In this document: positions 1 through 6,823 of the stretch, piece by piece
How the letters are laid out: each line of letters starts with the position of its first letter
Position numbering within the stretch: position 1 is the stretch's first letter
NCBI GenBank assembly: GCA_019117185.1
Contig: DXAF01000055.1
Location: forward strand, 1 to 41,861
Length of the DNA stretch: 41,861 nucleotides
Source: Candidatus Limosilactobacillus intestinipullorum
GTDB lineage: Bacteria > Bacillota > Bacilli > Lactobacillales > Lactobacillaceae
Direction: 5' to 3'
The notes under the pieces: generated by a model
Seen by the model: only the letters and a program-made list of their open reading frames with translations
What the model was told of the DNA's origin: nothing
The model's database searches: none
Made by a program: the position numbers and the translations under genes

Positions 1-1
1 A

Positions 2-427
2 CCCAAAAATCGCCCTTCTGTTAGAATAATTGTAATTGATGCGACGACTGTGCGATATTTAAAACGTTGGAAGAAACAACATGATATGATGAGGTCCTTT
101 AACTTCAATACATATAGGGCAAAGGGACAATTAGTTTTTTCAACGTATAAGAATAATAAGGCGCTGCCAGAAGGAACAGCTGATAAGTATATTAATTGTC
201 TGACTAGCAAGCATGGTATGAAACATGTGACTTTTCATGGATTGAGGCATACCCATGCGACTTTACTAGTTGAAAATAATGTCAATGTTAAATCGGTATC
301 AGAACGATTAGGGCACTCATCAATGGAAACTACTTTAAGAATTTATGTTAATAATGATAAGAAGGCTAACCATGAAGTAGCTAATACATTTGAGAAATTG
401 ATGTTCTCAAAGTGTTCTCAAAAGTAG
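2..427 (+). CDS. Tyrosine recombinase/integrase, C-terminal part (5' end outside window)
   Basis: The reading frame is open to the left edge, so only the catalytic domain is present. A GTG at 50 is in frame but is probably internal. Family hallmarks are visible: HGLRHTHATLL (the catalytic Arg with its HxxR context) at about 241-275, LGHSSMETT (second catalytic His) at about 309-335, and IYVNN, whose Tyr near 344 is the expected nucleophile. Such enzymes cut and rejoin DNA at attachment sites of phages and integrative elements. The C-terminal tail itself contains two TTCTCAAA octamers, matching others further downstream. The 3' end of the gene faces non-coding DNA, as is usual for an integrase beside its att site. 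The family call is sure; which kind of element it belongs to cannot be told from this window. Confidence 0.93.
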   Translation, partial: PKNRPSVRIIVIDATTVRYLKRWKKQHDMMRSFNFNTYRAKGQLVFSTYKNNKALPEGTADKYINCLTSKHGMKHVTFHGLRHTHATLLVENNVNVKSVSERLGHSSMETTLRIYVNNDKKANHEVANTFEKLMFSKCSQK

Positions 428-535
428 ATTAAAGTAAAGGTGTTAGGTCCCTTAAACTAGCATGGATAAAGGAAAAAGCAAGTTTTGTTACATCATACCT
501 GTACTCTCCTTACCTAACTTTTATATAGTTACAAG

Positions 536-579
536 AAGCTTCTAATGTGTTGATAGATCAGGCTTTAGAAGCTTTTTGG
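536..579 (+). terminator. Terminator after the integrase
   Basis: A perfect 10-bp stem (AAGCTTCTAA at 536-545, TTAGAAGCTT at 565-574) encloses a 19-nt loop and is followed by a T-rich stretch (TTTTTGGTTTT). It lies about 110 bp after the integrase stop. Confidence 0.75.
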
Positions 580-639
580 TTTTAAACAAAGTTGTTAACT
601 TACAAATAGTTTTTCTCAAATTTTTCTCATTGGCACGGT

Positions 640-663
640 AGTCACCATCTTTGGTGGCTTTTT
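640..663 (+). terminator. Short terminator-like hairpin
   Basis: AGTCACCA (640-647) pairs with TGGTGGCT (652-659) with one G-T pair, tetraloop TCTT, followed by a run of five T (659-663). It sits inside the octamer region; no gene obviously ends here. Confidence 0.5.
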
Positions 664-723
664 AAGATTCTATTTAGGTTTAAGGAACTTCGAACACGGC
701 GATAACGTTTTGGAGTTCTTTCG

Positions 724-752
724 TTATTTTTACTTAATCGTAAGAAAAATAA
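724..752. repeat. A/T-rich inverted repeat beside the third octamer pair
   Basis: TTATTTTT (724-731) pairs with AAAAATAA (745-752). After a bulged A at 732, CTTA (733-736) pairs with TAAG (741-744) around the loop ATCG. It ends 8 bp before the octamer at 760. An imperfect inverted repeat next to arm-like repeats could be a core-type strand exchange site; this is inference. Confidence 0.4.
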
Positions 753-952
753 GTAAGTGTTCTCAAAAAGTTCTCAAATTCAATATAGTACGGGAGGAAG
801 CTTATTGTTCATGATAGTATGAACGATAACATTTAGCATTACCTTATGCTTGAAGTAATGGCATTAATTTAGTATCATAATAAACGAAAAGGAAGCAGTG
901 AGGTACCGGCTCACTACTTCCAAGCGTGAATTTGGATGATTTTATGGTTTTG

Positions 953-985
953 AAAAGAGATTAACCTTTGTGGTTAGTCTCTTTT
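953..985 (+). terminator. Terminator-like hairpin
   Basis: AAAAGAGATTAACC (953-966) pairs with GGTTAGTCTCTTTT (972-985) across a 5-nt loop with one G-T pair. The arm ends in TTTT. A further hairpin, GGAAGCAGTGAG (891-902) / CTCACTACTTCC (910-921), lies just upstream. No gene is visible between them, so the transcript they would end is unknown. Confidence 0.5.
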
Positions 986-1289
986 ACTATTTGGTAAGCT
1001 TTTGTAAACAATAAGCTTGCGCAGACTAAAATTCAAACAGCTACAGCTTAGACCGTGCTTATTTCTCCAGTCATTCCTGCTCTCTTACCTTTGTGAATTG
1101 GAGTAGGTAAAGGGCTGTAGGGCCCAGTTTTTAAATCTAATAGTGATTAAATCGCTTTGGTAGACAGAGTAATAAAGAATTTATTCACAAATCAAGAAAT
1201 TATATTCACCAAATTTAATTGATTAGGCCAGTCACGCGAAGGCTCATTACCCACAAAATACACGAAAAAAACAGATCATAAGGGTTTCT

Positions 1290-1320
1290 TTGATCACAAA
1301 TAGATGATCAATAGTATAAT
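1290..1320 (+). promoter_or_regulatory. Probable promoter of rnhA-mvaS with overlapping inverted repeat
   Basis: A perfect TATAAT lies at 1315-1320, with TTGATC at 1290-1295 as a possible -35 element (19-bp spacing, slightly long). A 7-bp inverted repeat, TTGATCA (1290-1296) and TGATCAA (1305-1311), spans the -35 and spacer, a plausible operator position. Confidence 0.5.
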
Positions 1321-1354
1321 ACTTAAAGCTATTCATTTAGGAAGGGAACGTAAT

Positions 1355-2068
1355 ATGGCAAACAAGTACTATGCGGTAAAAAAGGGTCGGCACCCGGGAA
1401 TCTACCCTACCTGGCCCGCCTGTCAACGCGAGGTTAGCGGTTATTCAGGGGCAGTTTACCGGTCATTTACTAACCGCTTCGAAGCTCAGAAATGGTTAAC
1501 CGCGGCCAATAAGCCTGCCGGTCCGTCCAAAAAACAGCAACTTAGTTTGGACCTTGACCTGGGAACGGGCCAGTGGGTGGCAGCGCCGACGATTCGGCTC
1601 TATACCGACGGAGGGTCTCGTAACCATGGGAACCGGCGTGGCCAACATGTTAAGGAGAACGACCGAGCGGCCTGGGCATTTTTAATTGATCGGCAGGGGC
1701 AGCGACTGACCGGAACGGCTGGTGAATTTGGTGCTACTAATAACCGGATGGAACTCTTAGGTTTGATTAATGCCTTACAGCTGTTAGCTAAGCGGGGATG
1801 GCAGGATGAAGTGATCAATGCCACCCTTGATTCACACTATGTTTTAGACCCAATTACTAAGGGGTGGCTCTATGGCTGGCGGCGGCGTGGCTGGACAACC
1901 TCAACTGGTAAGCCGGTTGTTAACCAGGAATTATGGCAGGAACTGCTTACCTTACTACCACAATTTCCCCGGCTCCATTTTCGCTGGACTAAGGGCCACG
2001 CCACTAACCAGGGGAATAATATCGTAGATGAGCTATTGAACACGACAATGGACAAAATGGGGGACTGA
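1355..2068 (+). CDS. rnhA: Ribonuclease H1-like protein with N-terminal viroplasmin domain
   Basis: The product (237 residues) should cleave the RNA strand of RNA-DNA hybrids, including Okazaki primers and R-loops. The first ~50 residues, starting MANKYYAVKKGR and including GIYPTWPAC, match the caulimovirus VI/viroplasmin hybrid-binding domain typical of RNase H1. The C-terminal part carries the catalytic acidic residues in order: YTDGGS, NNRMEL, LDSHYV and NNIVDELLN. I chose ATG 1355 because AGGAAGGGA lies just upstream; an in-frame ATG at 1304 overlaps the promoter. The gene ends one base before mvaS, so the two are probably cotranscribed. There is no obvious functional link to mvaS. Confidence 0.9.
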   Translation: MANKYYAVKKGRHPGIYPTWPACQREVSGYSGAVYRSFTNRFEAQKWLTAANKPAGPSKKQQLSLDLDLGTGQWVAAPTIRLYTDGGSRNHGNRRGQHVKENDRAAWAFLIDRQGQRLTGTAGEFGATNNRMELLGLINALQLLAKRGWQDEVINATLDSHYVLDPITKGWLYGWRRRGWTTSTGKPVVNQELWQELLTLLPQFPRLHFRWTKGHATNQGNNIVDELLNTTMDKMGD

Positions 2069-2069
2069 T

Positions 2070-3230
2070 ATGATGAAGATTGGAATTGACCAGATGGCCT
2101 TTGCCACCACGGGTAAGTATATTGACCTGCGTGAACTCGCCCGGGTCCGGGGGGATGAGCCGGATAAGTATACGATTGGAATTGGTCAGGACCGGCAGGC
2201 AGTTGTCCCCCCCACGCAAGATATTGTGACTTTGGGTGCTGCGGCAGCTGACCAGTTAATGACGCCGACGGTTCGCCAGCGGATTTCAACCATTATTGTC
2301 GCAACCGAATCTGGTATTGATAATTCAAAGGCCAGCGCAATTTATATTAAGCACTTGCTGGGCTTAGGTGATTATGTTCGCACAGTCGAACTAAAGGAGG
2401 CCTGCTATTCGGCAACTGCTGGTTTACAATTTGCCCGGGGATTAGTAGCAGTTAACCCCCAGGAGCTGGTACTAGTAATCGCGGCTGACATTGCCCGCTA
2501 TGGGCTCGCTACGCCTGGAGAGGTTACCCAAGGAGCGGGGGCAGTAGCAATGCTTGTAAGTCAGAATCCCCATGTTTTGGCATTTGAACCAACCGCGGTT
2601 AGTCTGACAAAGGACGTGATGGACTTTTGGCGACCGCTGTACGCTAGCGAGGCGATGGTTGATGGTAAGTACTCGACGAATGTGTACATTGACTTCTTTA
2701 AACAAACGTTAACCCGCTACCAGCAGTTAACGGGCCGCCAATTGGCGGATTTCGCGGCGGTTTTATTCCACCTGCCATTCACCAAGATGGGTAAAAAAGC
2801 GTTAGCGGCGGTTCTTGGGGAACGGACAGACGCAACGGCCCAGCGACTCCGGACGGCTTTAGCTGCTAGTCAGGTTTATAGTCGTCAGGTTGGTAACTTG
2901 TATACGGGTTCACTATACCTAGCGTTGATGTCATATCTGCAAAACGGTACTGCACGACCGGGTGATCGACTGGCACTGTTTAGTTATGGGTCCGGTGCAG
3001 AAGGGGAACTATATACGGGAATCCTCCAACCGGACTTCAAAAACTCCCTATCACCAGTAGCTGAAACGTTGGCTAACCGCCAGCAGGTTACCATTTCTGC
3101 GTATGAAGATGACTTTAACCAGCAGCTGGGGATGAAATCAGCAGATATCAGTTTTGACCTCACGAAGGATCCTGCTAAGTTTGTCCTTACCGGTCAACAG
3201 GACCACCAGCGGTGTTACCAAAAGCGATAA
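2070..3230 (+). CDS. mvaS: Hydroxymethylglutaryl-CoA synthase
   Basis: Condenses acetyl-CoA with acetoacetyl-CoA to HMG-CoA in the mevalonate route to isoprenoids, which lactobacilli use in place of the MEP route. The 386-residue length is normal for the bacterial enzyme. Visible catalytic residues are Glu80 (VATESG), the nucleophile Cys112 in EACYSAT, and His234 in FHLPFTKMGKKAL. The product feeds the same isoprenoid supply used by UppS further along. Two adjacent ATG codons (2070, 2073) follow GGGGGA near 2058. It begins one base after the rnhA-like stop. The rest of the mevalonate pathway is not in this window. Confidence 0.97.
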   Translation: MMKIGIDQMAFATTGKYIDLRELARVRGDEPDKYTIGIGQDRQAVVPPTQDIVTLGAAAADQLMTPTVRQRISTIIVATESGIDNSKASAIYIKHLLGLGDYVRTVELKEACYSATAGLQFARGLVAVNPQELVLVIAADIARYGLATPGEVTQGAGAVAMLVSQNPHVLAFEPTAVSLTKDVMDFWRPLYASEAMVDGKYSTNVYIDFFKQTLTRYQQLTGRQLADFAAVLFHLPFTKMGKKALAAVLGERTDATAQRLRTALAASQVYSRQVGNLYTGSLYLALMSYLQNGTARPGDRLALFSYGSGAEGELYTGILQPDFKNSLSPVAETLANRQQVTISAYEDDFNQQLGMKSADISFDLTKDPAKFVLTGQQDHQRCYQKR

Positions 3231-3241
3231 TAAACATGAAG

Positions 3242-3364
3242 TTGGGAAGCAAGCTTCCCGGTGTCCTATCCGGCTAGTATGAGCCGGTAACTAGCGCCCA
3301 AAGTTCGTAGCTAGATACTAAGGGCGCGCTTACGACGTGCAACTCGCCTATTATGGTTCCCACG
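3242..3364. other. Structured intergenic element between mvaS and lexA
   Basis: Three compact GC-rich hairpins follow each other: GGGAAG/CTTCCC (3245-3250, 3255-3260), CCGGCT/AGCCGG (3271-3276, 3283-3288) and GCGCCC/GGGCGC (3295-3300, 3323-3328). The outer TGGGAA and TTCCCA (3358-3363) could close the set as an alternative to the first hairpin. It could be a small RNA, a 3' UTR structure or a copy of a dispersed repeat. No known family was recognised and the strand is uncertain. Confidence 0.45.
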
Positions 3365-3390
3365 ATTGTTGTGTAATGTTTGGAAAAGGA

Positions 3391-3439
3391 AAATGGCTGG
3401 TGAGAAAACTTCAACCGAGTTTTCTCACCAGCCATTTTT
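3391..3439. terminator. Bidirectional terminator between mvaS and lexA
   Basis: A perfect 21-bp stem (3391-3411 with 3419-3439) has a 7-nt loop, a T-rich end on the plus strand and an equally T-rich end on the minus strand. It sits between the convergent mvaS and lexA genes and can serve both. Confidence 0.9.
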
Positions 3440-3444
3440 ATTTC

Positions 3445-4071
3445 TTAGAAGATATTATCACGGAAAAGGCCCACGACCTTACCGAGGATTTTAACACTGG
3501 GTAAAAAGATGGGATCCATGGTGTCGTTTTCGGGTTGGAGCCGGAAACGAGTCTTTTCCTTGAAGAACCGTTTGCAGGTTGCTTCATCATCATCATTCAT
3601 CGCAATTACGATATCACCGTTTTTAGCGGTTGACTGCTTGCGGACAATTACCTGGTCGCCATTGAGGATGCCGGCCTTGATCATGCTGGAACCACGAATT
3701 GTGAGCATGAAGAGGTCGTTGTTATCCTGGATTGAGGGGGGGATTGGGAAGAAGTCAGTTGCCTCTTCGACTGCCAGAATAGGTTGGCCGGCGGTAACGA
3801 CTCCGAGGATTGGAATCTTGGTTTGACGTGGCTTGATGCCTAGTAAGTCTAGCCCCTTGGGTGTAATTTCAAGTGCCCGTGGCTTGGCTGGGTCCTTTTC
3901 CAAAAAGCCCCCTTCGATTAATCGATTAATATGACCATGGACGGTTGACGTTGATGAAAGACCCACTGCGCTACAGATTTCACGAACAGTCGGTGGATAC
4001 CCGTGATCAGCGACTTGTTTGTGGATGTAGTTTAAGACGGCCATCTGCTTGTTTCGAACAGGCTTTGCCAT
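3445..4071 (-). CDS. lexA: LexA repressor (SOS regulator, self-cleaving)
   Basis: Represses DNA-damage genes and is inactivated by RecA-stimulated self-cleavage. At 208 residues it has the usual length. The N-terminal winged helix (about 1-70, with [12 protein letters not shown] in the recognition region) is followed by the cleavage site Ala94-Gly95 (VVTAGQP), the serine of GSSM (Ser129) and the lysine of ATCKRF (Lys167). The start codon is preceded by GAGGTG on the minus strand. It is divergent from ynzC, as in Bacillus where ynzC lies in the SOS-controlled yneA operon next to lexA. The cell-division inhibitor yneA itself is not seen here. Confidence 0.97.
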   Translation of the reverse strand: MAKPVRNKQMAVLNYIHKQVADHGYPPTVREICSAVGLSSTSTVHGHINRLIEGGFLEKDPAKPRALEITPKGLDLLGIKPRQTKIPILGVVTAGQPILAVEEATDFFPIPPSIQDNNDLFMLTIRGSSMIKAGILNGDQVIVRKQSTAKNGDIVIAMNDDDEATCKRFFKEKTRFRLQPENDTMDPIFLPSVKILGKVVGLFRDNIF

Positions 4072-4090
4072 GCTAACACCTCATTAAATT

Positions 4091-4109
4091 TATTCTTATC
4101 TTAAGAATA
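4091..4109. repeat. Inverted repeat over the lexA -10 region
   Basis: TATTCTTA (4091-4098) and TAAGAATA (4102-4109) form a perfect 8-bp inverted repeat with a 3-bp spacer, overlapping the likely -10 of lexA. It does not resemble the LexA consensus, so it might bind another factor or form a leader hairpin. Confidence 0.45.
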
Positions 4110-4174
4110 TCATAGCTAAACAGTGATTTCAAACACACGTTCGTAATTGACAAAAAAAGACATTAATCTACAAT
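4104..4174. promoter_or_regulatory. Divergent lexA/ynzC promoters with a shared LexA box
   Basis: CAAACACACGTTCG at 4130-4143 fits the Gram-positive LexA (DinR) consensus CGAAC-N4-GTTCG with one mismatch. On the plus strand TTGACA (4147-4152) and TACAAT (4169-4174) form the ynzC promoter with 16-bp spacing. On the minus strand TTGAAA (4132-4127) and TATTCT (4109-4104), spacing 17, form the lexA promoter. The box overlaps the lexA -35 and abuts the ynzC -35, so one LexA dimer could control both. Confidence 0.8.
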
Positions 4175-4208
4175 ATTACTACGGGTGTCGGATAGGAGGT
4201 CAGTGATA

Positions 4209-4460
4209 ATGACAGAATCAAAAGAACAAGAAAAACTACTCAAGCGAATTAACGAACTCGCACACAAAAATAAAAAAGAAGGGCTAACCGCAGCCGAGAC
4301 TCGTGAACGAGAACGGCTGCGGCGCGAATACATTAAGAACTTCCGGGAAACCATGCGGTCGAACATTGAAATGATGCGGATCTTCGATAAGGATGGTAAT
4401 GAGGTGACCCCTGAAAAGGTTCGTGAGGTACAGCGTAAAAAGGGCCTTCGTGACGATTAA
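4209..4460 (+). CDS. ynzC: DUF896 family small protein, YnzC-like
   Basis: An 83-residue soluble, highly charged, mostly helical protein. The arrangement KRINELAHKNK, then EYIKNFRETM, then a C-terminal DKDGNEVTPEKVREVQR matches the DUF896/YnzC family, about 77 residues in Bacillus. ATG 4209 is preferred over an in-frame ATG at 4185 because AGGAGG at 4195-4200 lies correctly before it. Molecular function is unknown. In Bacillus subtilis ynzC is in the SOS-induced yneA-yneB-ynzC operon divergent from lexA, and the shared LexA box here supports the same damage control. Confidence 0.9.
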   Translation: MTESKEQEKLLKRINELAHKNKKEGLTAAETRERERLRREYIKNFRETMRSNIEMMRIFDKDGNEVTPEKVREVQRKKGLRDD

Positions 4461-4534
4461 TTTAATTTGTGCCTTTTCAAGCACGGGACATTCGTGTAAG
4501 ATAAAAAAGTAATTTAGCAAAGGGGGAAGTAACC

Positions 4535-4765
4535 GTGAGTATGGGCATGACAATTTTACTTGTCATTCTGGCACTATTGGTGGGCCTAGCAATTGGCTTC
4601 TTTGGTGCACGGAAGTACATGGAAAATTACCTGCGTAACAATCCGCCAATTTCTGAAGAAATGCTACGGACAATGATGCTCCAAATGGGGCAAAAGCCGT
4701 CAAGTCGTAAGCTGCACCAAATGATGCAAACGATGAAGGCGCAGGCCAAAAGGGCTAACAAGTAA
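4535..4765 (+). CDS. yneF: UPF0154 membrane protein, YneF-like
   Basis: A 76-residue protein with one N-terminal membrane helix (about residues 4-24, [16 protein letters not shown]) and a basic, methionine-rich cytosolic tail ([21 protein letters not shown]) that identifies UPF0154. The GTG start at 4535 follows AGGGGGAAG at 4521-4529; ATG at 4541 is an alternative. It follows ynzC by 74 bp, so it may share the SOS promoter or have its own. Function is unknown. Confidence 0.9.
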   Translation: MSMGMTILLVILALLVGLAIGFFGARKYMENYLRNNPPISEEMLRTMMLQMGQKPSSRKLHQMMQTMKAQAKRANK

Positions 4766-4780
4766 AACGGTTCGTTATCT

Positions 4781-4878
4781 GCAGGTTTGTCAGTAACGGG
4801 CGTGACAAGGGGAGCGTGGTACCTGCACTCCCGCAAGTAAAGGGGGAGTAAGACAGAACTAGTTTGCTAGTTCGTTTT
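4781..4878 (+). ncRNA. Candidate structured RNA or 3' UTR ending in a terminator
   Basis: Nested pairing is visible on the plus strand: GCAGGT (4781-4786) with ACCTGC (4821-4826) encloses TTGTCA (4787-4792) with TGACAA (4803-4808). A second hairpin, ACTCCC (4827-4832) / GGGAGT (4844-4849), follows. The last is a terminator-like GAACTAG (4856-4862) / CTAGTTC (4867-4873) with loop TTTG and then GTTTTC. No coding gene follows on this strand, so it is either the tail of the yneF transcript or a small RNA. No known family was recognised. Confidence 0.45.
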
Positions 4879-4901
4879 CACCCCCCTACAAGCACAAAAG
4901 G

Positions 4902-4934
4902 CCTCCAGCGTTCAGCTTTGCCGAGCGCTGGAGG
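4902..4934 (-). terminator. Terminator of plsC
   Basis: CCTCCAGCG (4902-4910) pairs with CGCTGGAGG (4926-4934). On the minus strand the hairpin is followed by CCTTTTGTG. It is about 80 bp downstream of the plsC stop. Confidence 0.7.
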
Positions 4935-5014
4935 TCATTTGTATACTGTGCTATTTGTACTTTAGCTAGGTTGTAGAACCTAGGTCACAGCCCCATTTCA
5001 TTAAAGGGTAGTGC

Positions 5015-5653
5015 TTAGAAGTCATCGTCCTTGGGTTTCGGTGGCATTACGTACTTGAAGTTGGGGTTGATTTGGTGGTCAAGCTGGTCAAAAGCATCTT
5101 GCATTTGCTTTTCGAGTGTGGCTTGATACTCCTCATCTAACCGCTTCTTTCGTTCAACCACGATGGACTTACCAAAAGCGATTTGGCGCGGTTGGCGGCT
5201 AAAGAGTTTCCCAAATGAGAGGGGGCCCTGGTAGACGGCTGGTACTAAGGGAACGTTGGCCATTTTAGCGATTAGGGTTGCGCCGCCCTTGAGCTTGGCG
5301 GAATAACGCGACCCGCTTGGAAAGATGATGGTCGAGAGGTCACTTTTGCGCAGAAACTTAACCGGTGTTTTAATCGCGGATGGTCCAGGATTTTTCCGGT
5401 CAACTGGGTAAGCGTTTAGGGCTTTGAGAAATCGACCAGCAATGGGGTTCTTGAACAATTCCTTTTTGGCCATGAAACTAAACTTCTTGGGCCAAACCGC
5501 CAGGGCAATTAATACGGGGTCCATCCAGGTCCGGTGGGGAGCAACGATGATATAGTTGCCATCAGGTAAGTTTTCGCGGTTATAGATGTGGGCCCGCCCA
5601 TTGATTAAATTCAAAAAGGGGCCAACGATTTTTACTAAGAAGGTGTAGAGCAT
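5015..5653 (-). CDS. plsC: 1-acyl-sn-glycerol-3-phosphate acyltransferase
   Basis: Transfers an acyl chain to the sn-2 position of lysophosphatidic acid, giving phosphatidic acid, the substrate of CdsA encoded further along. The family motif HxxxxD is seen as His40 and Asp45 (APHRTWMDP), and a hydrophobic N-terminus suits membrane attachment. The substrate-binding block usually written FPEGTR reads FPSGSR (111-116), replacing the glutamate with serine. Length (212 residues) is normal. It is transcribed opposite to the yabB-like gene and alone. Confidence 0.9.
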   Translation of the reverse strand: MLYTFLVKIVGPFLNLINGRAHIYNRENLPDGNYIIVAPHRTWMDPVLIALAVWPKKFSFMAKKELFKNPIAGRFLKALNAYPVDRKNPGPSAIKTPVKFLRKSDLSTIIFPSGSRYSAKLKGGATLIAKMANVPLVPAVYQGPLSFGKLFSRQPRQIAFGKSIVVERKKRLDEEYQATLEKQMQDAFDQLDHQINPNFKYVMPPKPKDDDF

Positions 5654-5743
5654 AGCTAGTCTTCCAATCTATTTTAAAAATTAACTGTGTAAAGTATGAC
5701 TAAAATTATTGCAACATGCAAGTGGGAGGAGCAAAAAAGATCT

Positions 5744-6511
5744 ATGAAAGCACATACGGTGGAATTAAAAGCTGATGAGCGAATTGACCAGTTATACAGT
5801 CAAGACGTGCAGATAATTCAAAGTCCCAGCTGCTTTGCCTTTTCGTTAGATGCCGTTCTCCTGGCAGACTTTGTCCGGGCCAACCACCGGCACCGCCTCC
5901 AGACAGTTGACCTTTGTGCCGGCAATGGGGCGGTGGGGTTGTTTCTCCATGATAAGTTAGGCGGTCAATTTAAGGAAGTTGAATTGCAAGAGCGTATTGC
6001 AGATATGGCCCAACGCAGTATCGAATTGAATAGCTTGACCGACCGCTACCAGGTATTAAACATGGATATCAATGACGTTTTTACTGCCATTCCAAAGGAT
6101 TCTGCCGACGTGGTTCTTTGTAACCCCCCGTACTTTCCAGTAACCCCTCAGAGTCAAAAGAACCCGAACCAGTACCTTGCGATTGCCCGGCATGAGATTA
6201 AAACGAACTTAGCCATGGTAGCCCACCAGATGAGTGGCTTATTAAAAATGAACGGCCACGGCTACCTCGTCCACCGGCCCGACCGGATTAGTGAGATTTT
6301 ACGGACACTTGAGGAAAACCGACTGGTGCCTAAACGGCTCCGCTTTATCTACCCGAAGCCCGACCGGGACGCAAATATGGTTCTTATCGAAGTGATCAAG
6401 GATGGCAATCCCGGGGGCCAAAAAGTGATTCCGCCCCTCATTGTTAGTGATGACCAGGGAAACTACCGGTCCGAAGTGAGGAAGTTGTTGTATGGCGATG
6501 AAAAAAAGTAA
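5744..6511 (+). CDS. tRNA1(Val) adenine-N6 methyltransferase family protein (TrmN6/YabB)
   Basis: A 255-residue S-adenosylmethionine-dependent methyltransferase. The SAM-binding motif I is VDLCAGNGAVGLFL (about 55-68), and NPPY (127-130) is the signature of enzymes that methylate an exocyclic amino group of adenine. ATG 5744 follows GGGAGGA at 5724-5730 with a long 13-bp gap; an in-frame ATG at 5696 has no ribosome binding site. The product is the Gram-positive YabB counterpart of the enzyme modifying A37 of tRNA-Val, though the exact target is not proven for this branch. It overlaps the next gene by 20 bp, the same pairing as Bacillus yabB-yazA. Confidence 0.85.
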   Translation: MKAHTVELKADERIDQLYSQDVQIIQSPSCFAFSLDAVLLADFVRANHRHRLQTVDLCAGNGAVGLFLHDKLGGQFKEVELQERIADMAQRSIELNSLTDRYQVLNMDINDVFTAIPKDSADVVLCNPPYFPVTPQSQKNPNQYLAIARHEIKTNLAMVAHQMSGLLKMNGHGYLVHRPDRISEILRTLEENRLVPKRLRFIYPKPDRDANMVLIEVIKDGNPGGQKVIPPLIVSDDQGNYRSEVRKLLYGDEKK

Positions 6512-6773
6512 ACCCTATTATATTTATGTCTTGTACTGCGCTGACCACAGTTTGTATTGTGGCTTTACGGACAACGTGATGCGGCGGTTTAGCGCCCACC
6601 AACACTACCAGGGGGCTAAGTACACTAAGGTAAAGAAGCGCCACCCCCTCCGCTTAATTTACAGCGAACGCTTCGCAACAAAACACGACGCACTCAGTGC
6701 TGAATATCATTTCAAACACCAACCCCGTACTAAAAAAATTGCTTATTTGCGACAGCATGGGGTTAGCCTTTAA
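6492..6773 (+). CDS. GIY-YIG domain protein, YazA/UPF0213 family
   Basis: A 93-residue stand-alone GIY-YIG nuclease-fold domain. The diagnostic pair is degenerate but recognisable: YIYVLYC at about 10-16 and LYCGFT at about 21-26, followed by a conserved arginine (RRF, 31-33) and AEYHFK further on, the position of the metal-binding glutamate. Function of the YazA family is not established; a DNA repair role is often guessed. It is translationally coupled with the upstream methyltransferase (overlap 20 bp; GAGGAAG at 6479-6485 before the ATG). Confidence 0.88.
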   Translation: MAMKKSKPYYIYVLYCADHSLYCGFTDNVMRRFSAHQHYQGAKYTKVKKRHPLRLIYSERFATKHDALSAEYHFKHQPRTKKIAYLRQHGVSL

Positions 6774-6794
6774 TATTTCAACGTTCGTTAAGGG

Positions 6795-6823
6795 AAAAAG
6801 CTTGTCAATGGACAAGCTTTTTT
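6795..6823 (+). terminator. Terminator after yazA
   Basis: A perfect 12-bp stem (AAAAAGCTTGTC 6795-6806, GACAAGCTTTTT 6811-6822) with loop AATG ends in a T run. The -35 hexamer of the next promoter lies inside this hairpin. Confidence 0.9.

Larger units (their letters stand above)
404..778 (+). repeat. Three pairs of TTCTCAAA octamers at 11-bp spacing
   Basis: Octamers start at 404 and 415, at 613 and 624 (the last reads TTCTCATT), and at 760 and 771. Each pair is spaced exactly 11 bp, one helical turn. The first pair is inside the end of the integrase gene. Paired direct repeats of this kind are how arm-type integrase binding sites look in lambda-like att regions. Their role here is inferred from position and spacing. 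Confidence 0.6.
428..1289. other. Long non-coding stretch between integrase and rnhA
   Basis: No reading frame with a plausible ribosome binding site and no tRNA-like cloverleaf was found by eye. The segment holds several hairpins: a short terminator-like one at 640-663 (AGTCACCA / TGGTGGCT, loop TCTT, then T5), an A/T-rich inverted repeat at 724-752, a 12-bp stem at 891-921 and a terminator-like stem at 953-985. It probably includes the boundary between an integrated element and the core chromosome, but I cannot place the crossover. Nothing recognisable was seen from about 990 to 1280. Confidence 0.5.

Noticed and set aside
462-545. Short frame of 27 codons after the integrase
   Set aside because: No ribosome binding site, and its end falls inside the terminator stem.
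428-1300. tRNA or tmRNA as integration target
   Set aside because: No T-arm GTTCGA pattern or cloverleaf was found.
1600-2289. Minus-strand frames across rnhA and mvaS
   Set aside because: Shadows of two well-supported plus-strand genes, without ribosome binding sites or family motifs.
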